Assembly: GCA_963978905.1 (NCBI GenBank)
Contig: OZ022259.1
Location: forward strand, 51,416,727 to 51,480,726
Length of the DNA stretch: 64,000 nucleotides
Origin: Trichostrongylus colubriformis
Taxonomy: Eukaryota > Nematoda > Chromadorea > Rhabditida > Trichostrongylidae
Reading direction: 5' to 3'
Of this stretch, positions 1 to 45,229 are shown piece by piece. The stretch's first letter is position 1. Every line of letters starts with the position of its first letter. A model generated the notes under the pieces. The model saw nothing but the letters and a program-made list of their open reading frames with translations. It searched no databases and was not told the origin of the DNA. Position numbers and translations under genes: made by a program.

Positions 1-80
1 ATCTTCGTCACCCGATGTTGTGAGCAGACCTAACTTGAGGGATTTGTGTTTCATGTCCGGTACTTGAACCTGTTAGCAGC

Positions 81-564
81 ATGTGCGACATATCGTCTCC
101 TGTCCCCAGTAGTGCCTTCGCAATGGATGAAAAGAAGATGCTCTACCGACCAGTTCTGCTTCTACAATACGGCTTTGGCCGATCCGCGAAGGAGGCCCAT
201 CGCTTTCTGCAAGAAACAATAAAGGGGCAAGCCCCCTGTCGCTCGACGTGCTTCTACTGGTACCACAAGTTCGACAATGGCGACGAATCGCTCAAGAAAT
301 CTTGACCACAAACAGAACAAACGGCCCGTGCTCGCTACCTGTGGGGCTCCACCTAACCTTTCTGTACGCCAACTTCAGACCTTACGAGTACTCCAAAATC
401 CACGGTACACGATGTCAATAAAGTTGCTGGCTACACAATGTTCTCCGACGTCAGTCCGAAAACTTTCCGGACAACCTAATACTACAATGCACCGCAAGCG
501 GCTATCTAATCTTAGCCGCATACGCACAAGTTCTAAAGAAACAACCTACCCTACCATAGTTTAG
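81..564 (+). pseudogene. Degenerate mariner transposase N-terminus
   Basis: The first 74 residues resemble the N-terminal helix-turn-helix of mariner-type transposases: a region rich in RSAKEAHRF and a WYHKFDNGDESLKKS end that fits the usual W(F)xKFxxGDxSL pattern. The frame stops at about 303. Further downstream the same frame holds only short broken pieces, with several stops before 564. I see no catalytic DDD core and no clear terminal repeats, so this is an old fragment. The start of the element may lie before the window. Another Tc1/mariner family is possible. Confidence 0.55.
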
Positions 565-819
565 TAATCGTGGTAGGCGAGATAACGGCCACAACTTGGC
601 TTGGCCGCTGCTTCATACCTCAGTGATGCGGAGGGAGTGAAAGCACGTGTGCGATGGGAGCTAATAAGAGAAACCGGGCGTTGTATCTTCATTATTTTGC
701 CGTTGCCTTCAGGTCTTTCTCCACAATGGGACTACTTAATCCCTCAACCTTCATAGGTGGTAGCCCCTCCTGATAGCTTTAACACGCAATGAACTATTTC
801 CATGTACTCAAAAGAATCG

Positions 820-1130
820 TCCAAGAAAAAAGAGTTTCTTTATTACCCATATATTTATGATGTATTTGCCTAATAAGACCCCCGCCCTCCGTTTCCAACC
901 ACGGCGGACGACGGGACGTGATTTTTACTCGGAGGCCCCGCCCACCGTGGGCGAAGCTTAACTTGGTTTATGTGTGGTCTTTACTTCTTGTCCCATGCCC
1001 TACCCATACCACACTTGTCCCCATCTCCACAGGTCGCTTTTCATATAGTATCTAATTTCGAAACAGACGGACGGACGGACAAAGGGACGAAGCGTTTTTC
1101 ATTTTTCCGTGCACGATTCCTTCAACGCAG
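820..1130. repeat. Dispersed repeat related to 55380-55815 and 38530-39000
   Basis: It contains a run of acggacggacgg near 1065-1080, a GGCCCCGCCCACCGTGGGCG block near 935, and ATTTTTCCGTGCACGATTCC near 1098. Parts recur inverted at 38530-38720 (the CGTCTGTCTG and GGTGGGCGGAGC blocks) and in the foldback at 55622-55800 (GGCGGGCGACGAG, TCATTTTTCCGTGCACTATT). No coding capacity is seen. Confidence 0.6.
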
Positions 1131-1925
1131 GTCAAGGGGCTGATGTAAGAAGCACTGAAGAGCTTGTCAGCTCGTGAACAACACTAAACACCTCTTCAGT
1201 GAGCTCGAAAAGTGCATGGAAATGGTTGCCGCTCATACCCTCTACAATTCATAATAGATTCGAATTTTATTCGAAAATCTGAAATAGGTTTTCGGATTCG
1301 ATAAATCCTGATATCAGCCGATACACTATTCAGAATTTCAATTTTTCCAAACAGCTCTACCAGAAGTCGCCCGAAAAGGGAAGAATGAAAGTTAAAATAG
1401 AGTTTCAATGACACAACAACACGTTGATTTGGATACTTAATAGTGAGGGGGTGGTGGTTCACTTGCCAAGAGAAATCAAGTGGCATTATTATCGGTTTCC
1501 AGCGAATGACAATGAGGAATTTTTGCGGAAATTCTGAGTTTTACACGTATTCTCCGTCATCCCACGAATTTCAGCTCAAAAGTCGGATTGATTCATGAAC
1601 AACTTCAATTTCCCATTATTTTCGCTCGAGCGAGCATAACTTTGAGTGCTTCCTGTATGACTTTGAGTGATTTTTGCTTCACTTGCACATTTTTGCCCCA
1701 GCAAATGAAGGACCAATTGACCTTAAACGCTTCTAACCTAAAAAGACGTCCTGTACACTTAAATGACCCTATTTGCCGCAGGAACTGGTTCACCACTACG
1801 ACTGAGACCCCCCCCCCCAGCAAGAGCCGCTCTTATGGATATGCCCCGGATGTCAGGTGAGAGCACCTACCATAAATTGCAATAAACAAATGGTAAACAA
1901 CTTAAGCACGGTCAAATACACAAAC
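1131..1925. other. No gene seen
   Basis: AT-rich sequence with short, unconvincing open frames on both strands and one poly-C tract at about 1809-1818. I see no splice-bounded conserved coding block. Confidence 0.5.
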
Positions 1926-2037
1926 ATTTCTGACACAAACATATGTAAATAACTGTTTGTGTCAGAAATGTTGCCTCGTGGGGAAGGGGAGCAGTTCGCA
2001 ATCTGCAAGTTTTTTTTTTTTTCACAAACTTGCAGTG
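1926..2037. repeat. Two adjacent hairpins
   Basis: The first hairpin has perfect 15-nt arms, TTTCTGACACAAACA and its complement, at about 1927-1970. The second, about 2000-2036, pairs CTGCAAGTTT with AAACTTGCAG across a poly-T loop. They may be the ends or the remnant of a MITE. Sequence from 2040 to about 2940 shows no supported gene. Confidence 0.5.
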
Positions 2038-2944
2038 GCTCGCACTTCTGAGTGCCACATCCACTTGAAAATCTCTACGCCACTTTGTAAGATTCTGTGC
2101 CAAATTGCTTCGAAAAGGCTGTATGCTGCCGCTTTTCAAATCTTCCAAGACACACAACTCCTGAGCAACATATGACTAACTTGCTGAGGCCTTCCTTCAT
2201 GAATTGATGAATGTCCCAATCGTTGTTTGGTAGAACTCATAACCACTGCACGAGTTGGAACGATCAACGGCGTAGCTCTTTCCTCGCCCCATCGTTGGGA
2301 TCAATTCCGCTAAATCACTTCTCTATCACTGAAATGTTAGACCATTAATGTGAGAAACGCTTAAAAAGATGAAAACACTGACCTGCATTACAACTAATTC
2401 CTAGGAATTTGTGGCGAGCTAATGGGCACTGAATCTGCCGTTCTACACGAAAATACGTGAAGGGCAAATTCCCACAGGATTGTTCACCGCCATGCACCTG
2501 ATCTATTGTTTGTTTTTTCTACCTGAAATCAACAAATTATCGACTATCAGATTTCCTCAATGAGGAATGAAGTGAACATAAATGATCGTACATGTGTCAC
2601 ACAATCCCACTGTTTTACTGCAGACCAACCCCCTCCCCATCCCACGTCTTCCTATCTGGCTCATACATTGAAAGAATCGCGCATGGAAATTTGGACTTTT
2701 TTTATTTCCATGCGGCTATATCGTACTTTCGGATCACAGGCCCTTTGCAAAGTTCCTCAAAGATAAATCAAAATCCAGTGAAGATGCACCACCTCAGAAC
2801 TTCGTCCACGGGAGTAACGTGAGCGGAGCCACGAGTGCTGTGGAGCAAAGCAGAGCAAAAGGCGACGGAATTCAATTCCTTCGAGGACGCTGATTTGGTT
2901 TCCTTCCTACATCGCGTCCCGAGCACGTAAGGCCGCATTCCTTC

Positions 2945-3110
2945 TCTGCTATACCGGTGGCTCCGTGTCTCTGCGTTTCCGCATATGCCACCCTTCGTCG
3001 TTGTGTGAGTCGTCTCTGCACCTCTCCCGTGTCACTCTGCCTAGCCACCTCTGAACGAAGCCTTCGCGCCGCCGCCGCTGAGCATGAACGCAGCCTAACC
3101 GCACCGTTCT
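2945..3110 (+). repeat. Dispersed GC-rich repeat, copy 1
   Basis: The block combines GTGTCTCTGCGTTTCCGC, GAGTCGTCTCTGCACCTC and a GAGCATGAACGCAGCC end. Related copies are at 41930-42180 (reverse orientation) and 58050-58210 (forward), and a partial end is at 56280-56370 (AAAGTATGAATGCGGCC). Open frames through it differ between copies, so it is probably a non-coding transposon-derived repeat. Confidence 0.6.
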
Positions 3111-3789
3111 GGCCATAGCCCTAGTGGTTCCGTCCATGGTACCCGCATCGACGAAACTTTCAGGTAATGTATCCTTGCAAGATTTTGATTTTTTTTTTTG
3201 GTGAACTTTGTAAGTGGTCTAACAAACAAATTTACCACATGCGAAAAAGAAAAACTCAAATCTACACAGATGATTCGTTCAAATTTGCAAAGGGTTTCTA
3301 GCTCACTGCCTTGCTGTACCCCTTCCTCAATAATTCTTTCTTCTCCTCAATTAGTCACACTATGGTTCTTAGTAATTCACTTTTCCTACTTTCATTGCTT
3401 CTATATACGAACAGCGCTGCACACTTCTCAGAGATTTTCGATCAATTTTCGCTTTTTCCAAACCAAGAACATCGCCGTGACATACATTGTCAGCCCTGCA
3501 TATCTTCGATATTGGAGTTTCTTTTACTGTCCAATTATGCCTATTTTTAAACATCGCTACCTCCTATTCTCTTTACAGTCGCACTCACAAATGTACTATT
3601 CATACTGCCACAGTTACGGCACATGTGCGTACATCGCCGTGACATACACTATATCAGTATCAGCGGTTTTTTCTACTTCTTTCACTGAGTAGTGTTTCTA
3701 TATCTGTGTATGAATCTTCACACACTTGTCACTGTGGACTTCGTACAGATTCGCATGAATCATTTTTACCAAAATTGATTCCAGGTACA

Positions 3790-3880
3790 ATGATCTCATT
3801 GCGGTCGTTCGTCAGTGTTATTGTTCTTGTCAGCTTCTTCTTGGTATCAATCGAAGCTTTTCAACTGGATCTCGGAAGCG
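3790..3880 (+). CDS. Signal-peptide exon of a small secreted protein
   Basis: The ATG at 3790 lies 6 nt after a TTGATTCCAG acceptor, which looks like a spliced-leader acceptor and decides this start. The exon codes for a classic signal peptide: MISLRSF, a hydrophobic core of V, I, L, F and S, then SIEA before FQLDLGSG, with cleavage likely after SIEA. A donor (GCG/GTTTGT) follows at 3881, leaving the frame in phase 1. The next exon was not identified; a plausible final exon of the same gene is at 7278-7478. I do not recognise the family. The foldback element at 4609-5966 would then lie in an intron. Confidence 0.5.
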
Positions 3881-4608
3881 GTTTGTGCTATGGAAGTTAA
3901 CGTTTTTCATATTGTTTTTTTTCTATTTGAATATTTACAAGCGCTGTTCACATGTACCCGCTTAAAATGTAAATTCATTTTGCGGAGGAATATCCTCTTC
4001 AAGGAAAGTTTAAGACGCGTTCAGCGTTCCTAAAAGTGCTGTTTTTGAAAATCACCATTCGCATAGAAATGAATTGCCACGAGCACTTCAAAATGAAATG
4101 TCATTCCTTGGGATCCTTTGCGAAATGAAATGTTGAATGGTTGAATAAATTGACAGAAAACAGGACTATGGACTGGCTTTAAGGAGGTTTTGACCAGCCC
4201 ACCAAAGCCTACCCTCTTCACTGCTTGATTACGCATGGGAAGTAACACAACAAGTCTTCTTCCTTTCCATCATAAGGTCGCCATTCGGTAATTATAGTAC
4301 AGCTACGAAGCATAAAATCTATAAATGAATGTTGATCTTTTTGAGAGACCACTTCATCCACCCAAAATCCAACAGAAAGAGGGGGCCACTGAGGACTACT
4401 TGCGTAATTTTCAAAAAAATTCGATCTTTTTTCCGACTCAGGGTACGACCCCCTCACAACCCGTGATGCGATCTCCCCGTAAAAATCCCTCCTCCCATGC
4501 TCCAGCCTGGTATGGAGGTGGGCCAACGGAAGAGTGTCGCCTGGCATTTCATTCTCATGCAAATGCAAAAATCGTAATTGTGACGTCTGATGACTTTTCT
4601 CTGTTGCC

Positions 4609-5966
4609 CTTACAAGGAAGGCCCATAAGGTCATGGTGAGCTTTTTCAAAACGGTTTTTTGCATTTTATAGGGTCACATACATGAAGCAAAAAACCGGTC
4701 TCAAATTCGGCTAAGTGGTTTTGGGGGGGTCAAACAATGAGTGACAAAAGTTACTTGGAAAGAAGCAATTTTGACCAGTTTGTTGCAGTGCTTTCCAGCT
4801 GTGACCTTCAGAATATGCATATCAGAAGACTCCCTTCGGACCTACGCTAAAACCAATGCGAACTGGATCCAAAATGTGGAGTCACCTTTGGTAACCAGTA
4901 AATGAGACGTAGCAAACTCATAGCGGATGCTCAGGTCCTAACTTCCGCAGTGGTTGGATGGCCGAATGGATAACGGGACGGACTGGCATTGGCACGGTGG
5001 AGGGGCTGTTTGTGGTTCGAGTTTGGCCGTCCTTTTCGCTTTTGCATTTTCTTGATTTTTTTGTCCAGCATTAAACTATTTGCGCATATGCAAAATGACT
5101 GCAATTTTCGTTACTGGTGTACTAAAGTGACCTCATTTGCAAGCTTTCAGTGGTTGAAGTGTTTGGACTCTTCGGCGCCCGTAGCACGTGTGCCAGGCGT
5201 TTTCCTGCGAAATTAGTGTGATATTCGTGCTCAGGGGACCCAATTAGCCCTGGATACAAAATATTGTCCAAATTGAGATTTTGCCCCAAACACGAGACAG
5301 TGACATGGACATGAGCACATAGTCACTGCTCTACTTGTACTAACGAACAAGTAGCAGCATTGCTTAAATTTAATGGAGCATGTGTAGAATCAACGAAATC
5401 CGAGTGAACTGCACCTAGCAACACCATGCGATGGCAAAAGATAGCAAATATTTCTTTATATCGGTTACCGACCTCCTTCCGTTGAGTGCTCGTTAATATG
5501 GCAGTAGTAGTACTGGTGGTCGCCCAATTTTTCGAGTTTAGGTCCAAATCACGATTAGGCTAAAAACTCGTTACCTAGGGTAGTTCGATCCCCTGAGCAT
5601 GAATATCACACGCACTTTGCGGGAAAACGCCTAGTTCTCCTGTTATGAGCGTTGGCAGGTCCAAACCAATCATTCCCTCAGTACGCAAAAATACTGGAGA
5701 TAGCGCTTCCCTGGCAGAATAAAAATTGATTCCACACATACCTTGCATGTATGGTCTTACATGAGCACAAAAGGATGAAAATTAGAAAAATGCAAAAATT
5801 TGTCCTCAGTGGGGATCGAACCATCAACTATTTTCTGGGCCCCCCAAAACCATTTAGCCAAATTTGAGACCGATTTTTTGCTTCGTGTATGTGACCCTAT
5901 AAAATGCAAAAAACCGTTTTGAAAAAGCTCACCATGACCTCATGGGCCTTCCGTGTTAGGTCTATT
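4609..5966. mobile_element. Foldback element with tRNA-like module, copy A
   Basis: Terminal inverted arms of about 110-130 bp match closely: the left arm (about 4609-4735) runs from GGAAGGCCCATAAGGTCATG to GGTTTTGGGGGG, and the right arm (about 5843-5966) is its complement. Inside the left half is a tRNA-like stretch (4955-5031) with a box A-like TGGCCGAATGG and a box B-like GGTTCGAGT. The right half carries GGGGATCGAACC (about 5813), a box B in reverse. A core with GTGATATTCGTGCTCAGGGG recurs inverted (about 5219 and 5595). The same core occurs in the elements at 19695-20777 and 59407-60775. No transposase was seen. Confidence 0.7.
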
Positions 5967-7277
5967 CCCTCCACTTTGAAAGATAGTGGCATCGTATACA
6001 GTTCTTGAAATGTGGCCCATGTGAACAAATGTGGCTCATGTGAACAAAGAACATCCAACGCATTTTTTGAAATTCAAAAATGAAAAGTGATACCATACAG
6101 CCTACCCTGTTTACTTATCCTCGGATACATGTTGCTGCAGTAGTTCTTAGTTTTTCATAACGATCGATCCCTTCTATTTCGCATGTTCCACTTACAACGC
6201 AACATCGCACCATGTACACAACAATGTCATGCACGAAGAATTGAATAACCTGTCATAATAAACTAATAAGTAAAAAGAAAAAATACCCACTACTGCAGGA
6301 CCTAGCCGCTGACTATTGAGACCTGCTCCTAAGTAACATACATACTCTGCGGCGCCGACGCCGGCAGAGTGAAGAGTGCAGAGTGCATTCCGATAGACGC
6401 CGAATGCTATATTAGACGCGGAGATCGCATCTTGGGTCTCTCACGCTTCACCCTGCCGATGTCAACACCACAGGGTATGAAAGCGGTTCTCAAGAATTAA
6501 CTTCTGAGGGAAATTTATTCAAAAACGAGTGCATGGTGATGTCAAATTGTCTCTCAAGCATGGCTCAGAAAGTAATAACCAACTGATTGGGAAAATTGAA
6601 CCTGTCATTAGTTTATTAGCCTACCCGCTGTGCCATTTCTCACTACAGTGACGCTTCACCCTTGAAGAATCAACATGAATGCTCTCTCGAAACCCCGTTC
6701 GCGGAAAAGCTTATATTACGGTTCAGTAGAAAGAACTTTGAGAGTTTGGCTATTCGACCCATACGGCTCTGTGCAACATTGCAGCACTGGGTATCGATTG
6801 AAGCCATGCGGATCTTCGGTGTGAGTCGGTCATACGCAACACATGACATACTCGCTTATGGGATGCGCAAAGCCACGGGGTATCTGGACGACCAGTCTGG
6901 GTTTTGCTAAGGAGTTCAGAGTATACCTTCCACTGCGAGTTGTGCCATAAAGGCTGCTTGGGTGTGTACCCTTATGTCAGGATTTCGCAACGCGGCATGT
7001 CGCAAGCGAAGCAATGCGGACGAGCTAAAGGCGCCATGTTTTGGGTCCCGAAGCAATTACAGCAACTGTGTATAGCGCCCCTAGCATAACCCTGAAATCG
7101 CTTAAGATCCAGCTCACCCAACGGCGCGCATATCTCGCAAACCGCGACGCACGCCGCTATCGTGATCAGAAATCCTGACATAAGAGTACACACTCAGACT
7201 CGTAAATTCCCTCTCCGATTCACATATCTCCCGTCGTTAACCCATAATTTAACGCACCCACTCAACACACAGTACAG
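5967..7277. other. No gene seen
   Basis: Contains a short tandem duplication near 6012-6050 (two copies of a unit with CATGTGAACAAA) and scattered short frames. If the secreted-protein gene is real, this is intronic or holds exons I could not identify. Confidence 0.4.
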
Positions 7278-7478
7278 ATAATTTTGAAAGACCTGTACAA
7301 TGCCACTGTCCGACAATTTAACGATCCTATTCAGAAAATGCTTATTACAGGTACATTTCCTTACGAAAAGAGATACTACCCTGCTCAATCGATGAACGAC
7401 TACATCGATGCGATTCGTCGAGGTCCATTCAGTGGTGTTCCCTCGTTTCGGAATTATGTTGAGAGAAGAAGGGACTGA
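7278..7478 (+). CDS. Terminal exon of a small, unrecognised (possibly secreted) protein
   Basis: After a CAGTACAG acceptor an open frame of 66 codons ends in a stop at 7476-7478. Its product is hydrophilic, with ILKDLYNATVRQFND, a Tyr/Pro-rich FPYEKRYYPAQS segment, RRGPFSGVPSFRNYVERRRD at the C-terminus, and no membrane segment. An AATAAA signal follows at 7588. The frame enters in phase 0, whereas the signal-peptide exon at 3790-3880 leaves in phase 1, so at least one exon between them is missing from my model. I do not recognise the family. Linking the two exons is an inference from strand and position. Confidence 0.5.
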   Translation: MILKDLYNATVRQFNDPIQKMLITGTFPYEKRYYPAQSMNDYIDAIRRGPFSGVPSFRNYVERRRD

Positions 7479-7587
7479 ACATCGATGACCATTTGATTGT
7501 TTTCCAATACTCACGTAAGCCTCATTCAATGGGCAAGCTTCTCAACGATCTCCCAGTCCTTGTTATTTTTTGGCATGTGACGCTCTT

Positions 7588-7593
7588 AATAAA
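7588..7593 (+). promoter_or_regulatory. Poly(A) signal AATAAA
   Basis: A canonical AATAAA lies 110 nt after the stop at 7478, consistent with the 3' end of the plus-strand gene. Confidence 0.5.
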
Positions 7594-7999
7594 TAGAATA
7601 GAGTGACTCCATGAACTCATGGTTCCATAAATACACTTGTGCTATCGCTACTTTTAATCAACACAGTAAATGAATAACGAGGCATAAGATTAACCACCAC
7701 ACACATTCAAGCTGTTGAATGTGAAAATAACGCTGCCGAGTAGCGCCCAGTGGACAAAGAACGGGATGAAACGGTCAAAAACCCAACAAGCGCTTTTCTG
7801 TTCTTTCTCATCGCTGACGTGTGTCCACTCCTGCTGTATCATTGAAGGGGGGGGGGAGCTATGACCATTCCAAATTGTAGCCGTTGCTCCACCTCTCAAC
7901 CGTTGTTCTGCCATGACCGCAGCTAGGGGGCGTGCTGAGAGCATCGCCGTGCAGCCACAATAAGAAGCGCACTTTTGCTTAACCTTAACGCCATACACC

Positions 8000-8243
8000 A
8001 TTTTCTTGGGTGTGTGCAGATATGACAGCGAATCGCGTGACCGCCCGCGGCGAGGGGCGCGGCGGATGCGAGTGCCAGTGGCAGGGCATGGCAGCCTTCA
8101 AGCGAGGCAGTGTGGAATGAGTGGAAGCGCAGTCACGCTCGGCCGGCTCCCAAGGGCAATCGATACGGCGAGTCGTACTGGTGGCGCCGCGAGTGAAACG
8201 CCGCAAAGCGATTCGCTGTCATATCTGCACACCCCATTTTCTT
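8000..8243. mobile_element. hAT-type MITE with 8-bp target duplication
   Basis: The flanking duplications ATTTTCTT (8000-8007 and 8236-8243) bound a 228-bp element. Its terminal inverted repeats are about 28 bp, GGGTGTGTGCAGATATGACA at the left and the near-complement ending GCACACCCC at the right, with one indel. Eight-bp duplications are typical of hAT transposons. The GC-rich interior has no transposase, so the element is non-autonomous. Confidence 0.85.
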
Positions 8244-9778
8244 AAATCCTAAACTTTTGCTTACATTTCACAGTGAGCATTATTCCCTCGTCATAGTGCA
8301 GTGACGCTCATCCTTGGTTCACAGTGAAAAGGAAAACCATGAAAAGAATGGCTAGAAAGTCAAGGTCAAGGTCGTGGCTATCTGAGGTGTGTCCTAGACG
8401 ACCAGTAAAAAAGGGTCATACCGTCGACTACCATTACAGCTGTTGCCTGCGGATCCGCGCCAGATAATCCGCCCACACACCCGGCTCTACCCCTGCCTCC
8501 ATAATGTGTACGTCCGGCCCTGAGCCGTAAGGTACTGATTTATAGGACAAATAACAACTATCTTAAATGACATCAGTCAATTAGATACACAAATGAATAG
8601 TTAATTATTAATAATAAATCCAAAAAGATTTAAGGGGATAGGAAAAAGAATAAGTTTAATCTTCGCTTCTAATTACGTCCTAAGCCAGTGCTTAAACCCA
8701 GTGATAACCTCCCTCTATGCTCAGCAACAAGGAGAGGGAGGCAAGTATGCTTTAGATAGTATTTATTTTATATTACTTTACAGAATAAATACGATGCACT
8801 AGTTAGCTCATGGCGCATTGCCCCCTACCCCCCCCCCCTTTCCTCTAAAGAGCAGACCACCTGCACCTAGAGACCTCAAAATCGGCATAGCACTACATGG
8901 ATTCAACGTCCTCGTCAAGTACGTGGAACAAGCCGTTGTTTAGGGCCTAAAATCAGCCTATACGACTGCCAGCAACATTTCCTCCGGAAGTTCTCAGGGT
9001 TTATGCTTTATTGAGCATTATCTGATTTCCCGAGATTTTTTTCCAAGTTTTGGTAAGTTGTATAAATACAAATAACAATAACGCAAATGGAAGAGTACAC
9101 CTGCTAATGCATCACATGTACATGAGCAAATATAAATTTAGAAAAAAAAATACTTAAGTAAAATATCGATCTTCAAACCAGCTTGGTACAGTAGTAACCC
9201 GAGCTTAGAGAGTTTAACGAGTGCTAGCAGGAGATCGAACCAGGTACCGAACACTGACGGAAGAGCACACTTGGCAGTTCATCACATGTACACAACTCAG
9301 AGGTGACACAACTTGCTAGCATATTTTATTGCACATCAGCGCCTGGAGCGCCTATCACAAGAATAAAGTTTTCTCTCTCAAATTAAATATTATTAACTAA
9401 AAATAAGTTACTACGCGCGATGAGTTCTCTATGTACACTATTCCACAATACGAATGTGATTGAAACAACTTTGGAAGCTTAAAAATTGCCAAAACTAAAT
9501 CACAAATATTAAAAAGTATTCAAGCAGCTACAATTACGTACACAAAGAGTACCGACCAGTAAACGGAATAGGTGCTACTGTAGTTGGAGAGGATCACTCA
9601 TTGTCGCGCTGTCGTCCCTCACATGAAACCGTTCTACAATTACCAGTTTGTAGACTCGTGAGTATATCTTTACCAAGCCCTACTTTGGAGAGTAGGAGCT
9701 ACCACCGATACTAGGCTTGAGCTGAGAACCTAGGCAAAACAGCGCAGAACGTCAGGTCCAGTGGAGTTGGAGTCCCCA
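8244..9778. other. AT-rich intergenic DNA
   Basis: Region between the convergent plus-strand gene and PI4KA. I see only short frames, simple A/T-rich stretches and no conserved coding block. Confidence 0.5.
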
Positions 9779-9799
9779 CCCCCCCCCCCCCCCCCCCCC
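9779..9799. repeat. Poly-C tract
   Basis: An uninterrupted run of 21 C. Similar runs occur near 1809, 8830, 15212-15228, 52629-52651 and 52820-52835. Lengths in homopolymers may be assembly-sensitive. Confidence 0.8.
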
Positions 9800-9998
9800 A
9801 GCTACACTATTAGCACCACGGAGTATTATACGGTAAACGATAGTACAGTAGATAAGAGCATACCTCATATGTACGTCAATAGCGCTGCACACGGTTGCGG
9901 ATACGAACAAAAATCTTTGGTTTTTTTCAGTCAATTCGATACCGCGCTTGTCTCCAAAAATGGCGCGTTCAGATCGTAGCTTGCGGCTGCCGTGCCCT

Positions 9999-10062
9999 GT
10001 CAGCCTTGTAAGGCTGACACGGTCCGGACCGGCCATCCAGGTGTCAGCCGCGTGGCTGACAC
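9999..10062. repeat. Pair of perfect hairpins with shared stem
   Basis: TGTCAGCCTTGTAAGGCTGACA (two 10-nt arms) is followed by the palindrome GGTCCGGACC (10021-10030) and then GTGTCAGCC-GCGT-GGCTGACAC (10041-10062). Both hairpins share the GTCAGCC stem and are followed by CGGTC. They lie about 190 bp past the PI4KA stop on its 3' side, so could lie in its 3' UTR or just beyond. No T-run follows. Confidence 0.65.
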
Positions 10063-10251
10063 GGTCGCAAATGGGCTAAATTATCTCAGAAAACTAAAGT
10101 TGACAATGGTGCTACTCAAATGAACATATGGAATGTTTCAACAATTCTTAACCAGAAACTATTTTACGAACAGAGATTGAACAAAATCGATCGATAATGA
10201 TTGGAAAAGTGACCGTCGTTTCCTTTTACGTCCATTGTGGTCCAAAATGGA

Positions 10252-43912
<33,661 letters not shown>

Positions 43913-45229
43913 GCAATCTAGAAGATATAGCAACAAATTCTCTTATTGACAAGCCAGAGAGAACTTATTACATGATAATCCATGACCGAGATTCGAATAT
44001 GGAGAACAAAATATCTGCTAGTCATTGTATCATCGTACATAATGGTTCGTGTCTTAACACAACGACTGATATAACCCAGTAACCAACACCAAGTATTTTC
44101 TAAGAATAAGCGAAGACTGTTATTGTTCGGTTATGCATAGCGTCACAATTAACTTGTCTTGTCCTTTGCTTGCCGCATGTCTGTCCAAAAGCGTGTTACC
44201 AGAATCCCACCTACTTTTCTAGGAAGAAGTGTACCAGGAAGATATGTTATTCTCCATATTCGAAAACACTGCAAGCAGCATTTTACACGGTACCTTCCTT
44301 TTCAAAAAAAACGAAAAATTCTGATTTGAACCTCGTGCAACTTCATGTGTCGGACGCCGTAAGTTATGGATTGAAAATCAGAAAATACGCCATAGTTGAA
44401 CAGGGTATGGGACTTCAGGACTGACTTTGTGTTGAGAAGAGGGAAGCAGCTGGGGTATGTGAACCACCCTCAACAGAGATACAACTTTTTGTACGTGGAA
44501 CTGTTTCAATCACTACGATGCTCCCTTCCTTCTTAAGCTAAAGGCTGTCTCCTTTTCTTCTACTTGGAAAAATTCCACTCCTGTAGTAGCAGCGTTCTGC
44601 GTACTATTAGTTTAACTGGTGTAATGAAACATAGTACACGATACACGCACTGTTACCCTTCCTTCACCTCTCAAAACTACTTGCATCAACATAAGCATAC
44701 ATTCATTACGATTCGCATACTGCCACCTCTCATAAACTGAAAACATAGTGTGTGCTATGAAAACGAAATCCAAAAGGAATGAACCTTAGATTGCATATGG
44801 ATGTGAAAGAAAAAACGTTTATGTGCACCGCCACAAATATATCAACAAGTAGATGAACAACAGTAAATTAGCGCTACAGAAAGGCGCATCACGGAAGAAT
44901 TACAATCAATGTATCTCTGAAGAAAACATTTACAGAACACATGTATTTTTAGTGGAAGGCTTCTCACTCAAGTTGTCAAAAATCTTCAAGAAATTCTCTG
45001 CTAATTATGAGCTATAACAAAACCAATGGTAACTATATAAAAGCCGCAATTCACCAAATGGAGCAACGAGAATGCCAAAAACTATAGTCTGCGATTAAAT
45101 AAAACGCCAAGGACAGTGCTAGTGACGAGAATTACCGAAAACAACAACGCGCGCAAAGGAAACCGCCCTATACATATAATTCAATGGGGCTTGATGAAGT
45201 ATCAAGATACAGACAAAGAAGAAAGCAAC
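43913..45229. other. Intergenic gap between PSME3 and PI4KA
   Basis: 1.3 kb between the PSME3 stop and the PI4KA splice-leader-type acceptor (43918-43920). No conserved coding block was found. It is longer than a usual nematode intercistronic spacer, so whether PI4KA shares a promoter with PSME3 is open. Confidence 0.5.

Noticed and set aside
4218..4664. 148-codon minus-strand ORF
   Set aside because: Runs into the left arm of the foldback at 4609 and shows no family signature or splice context.
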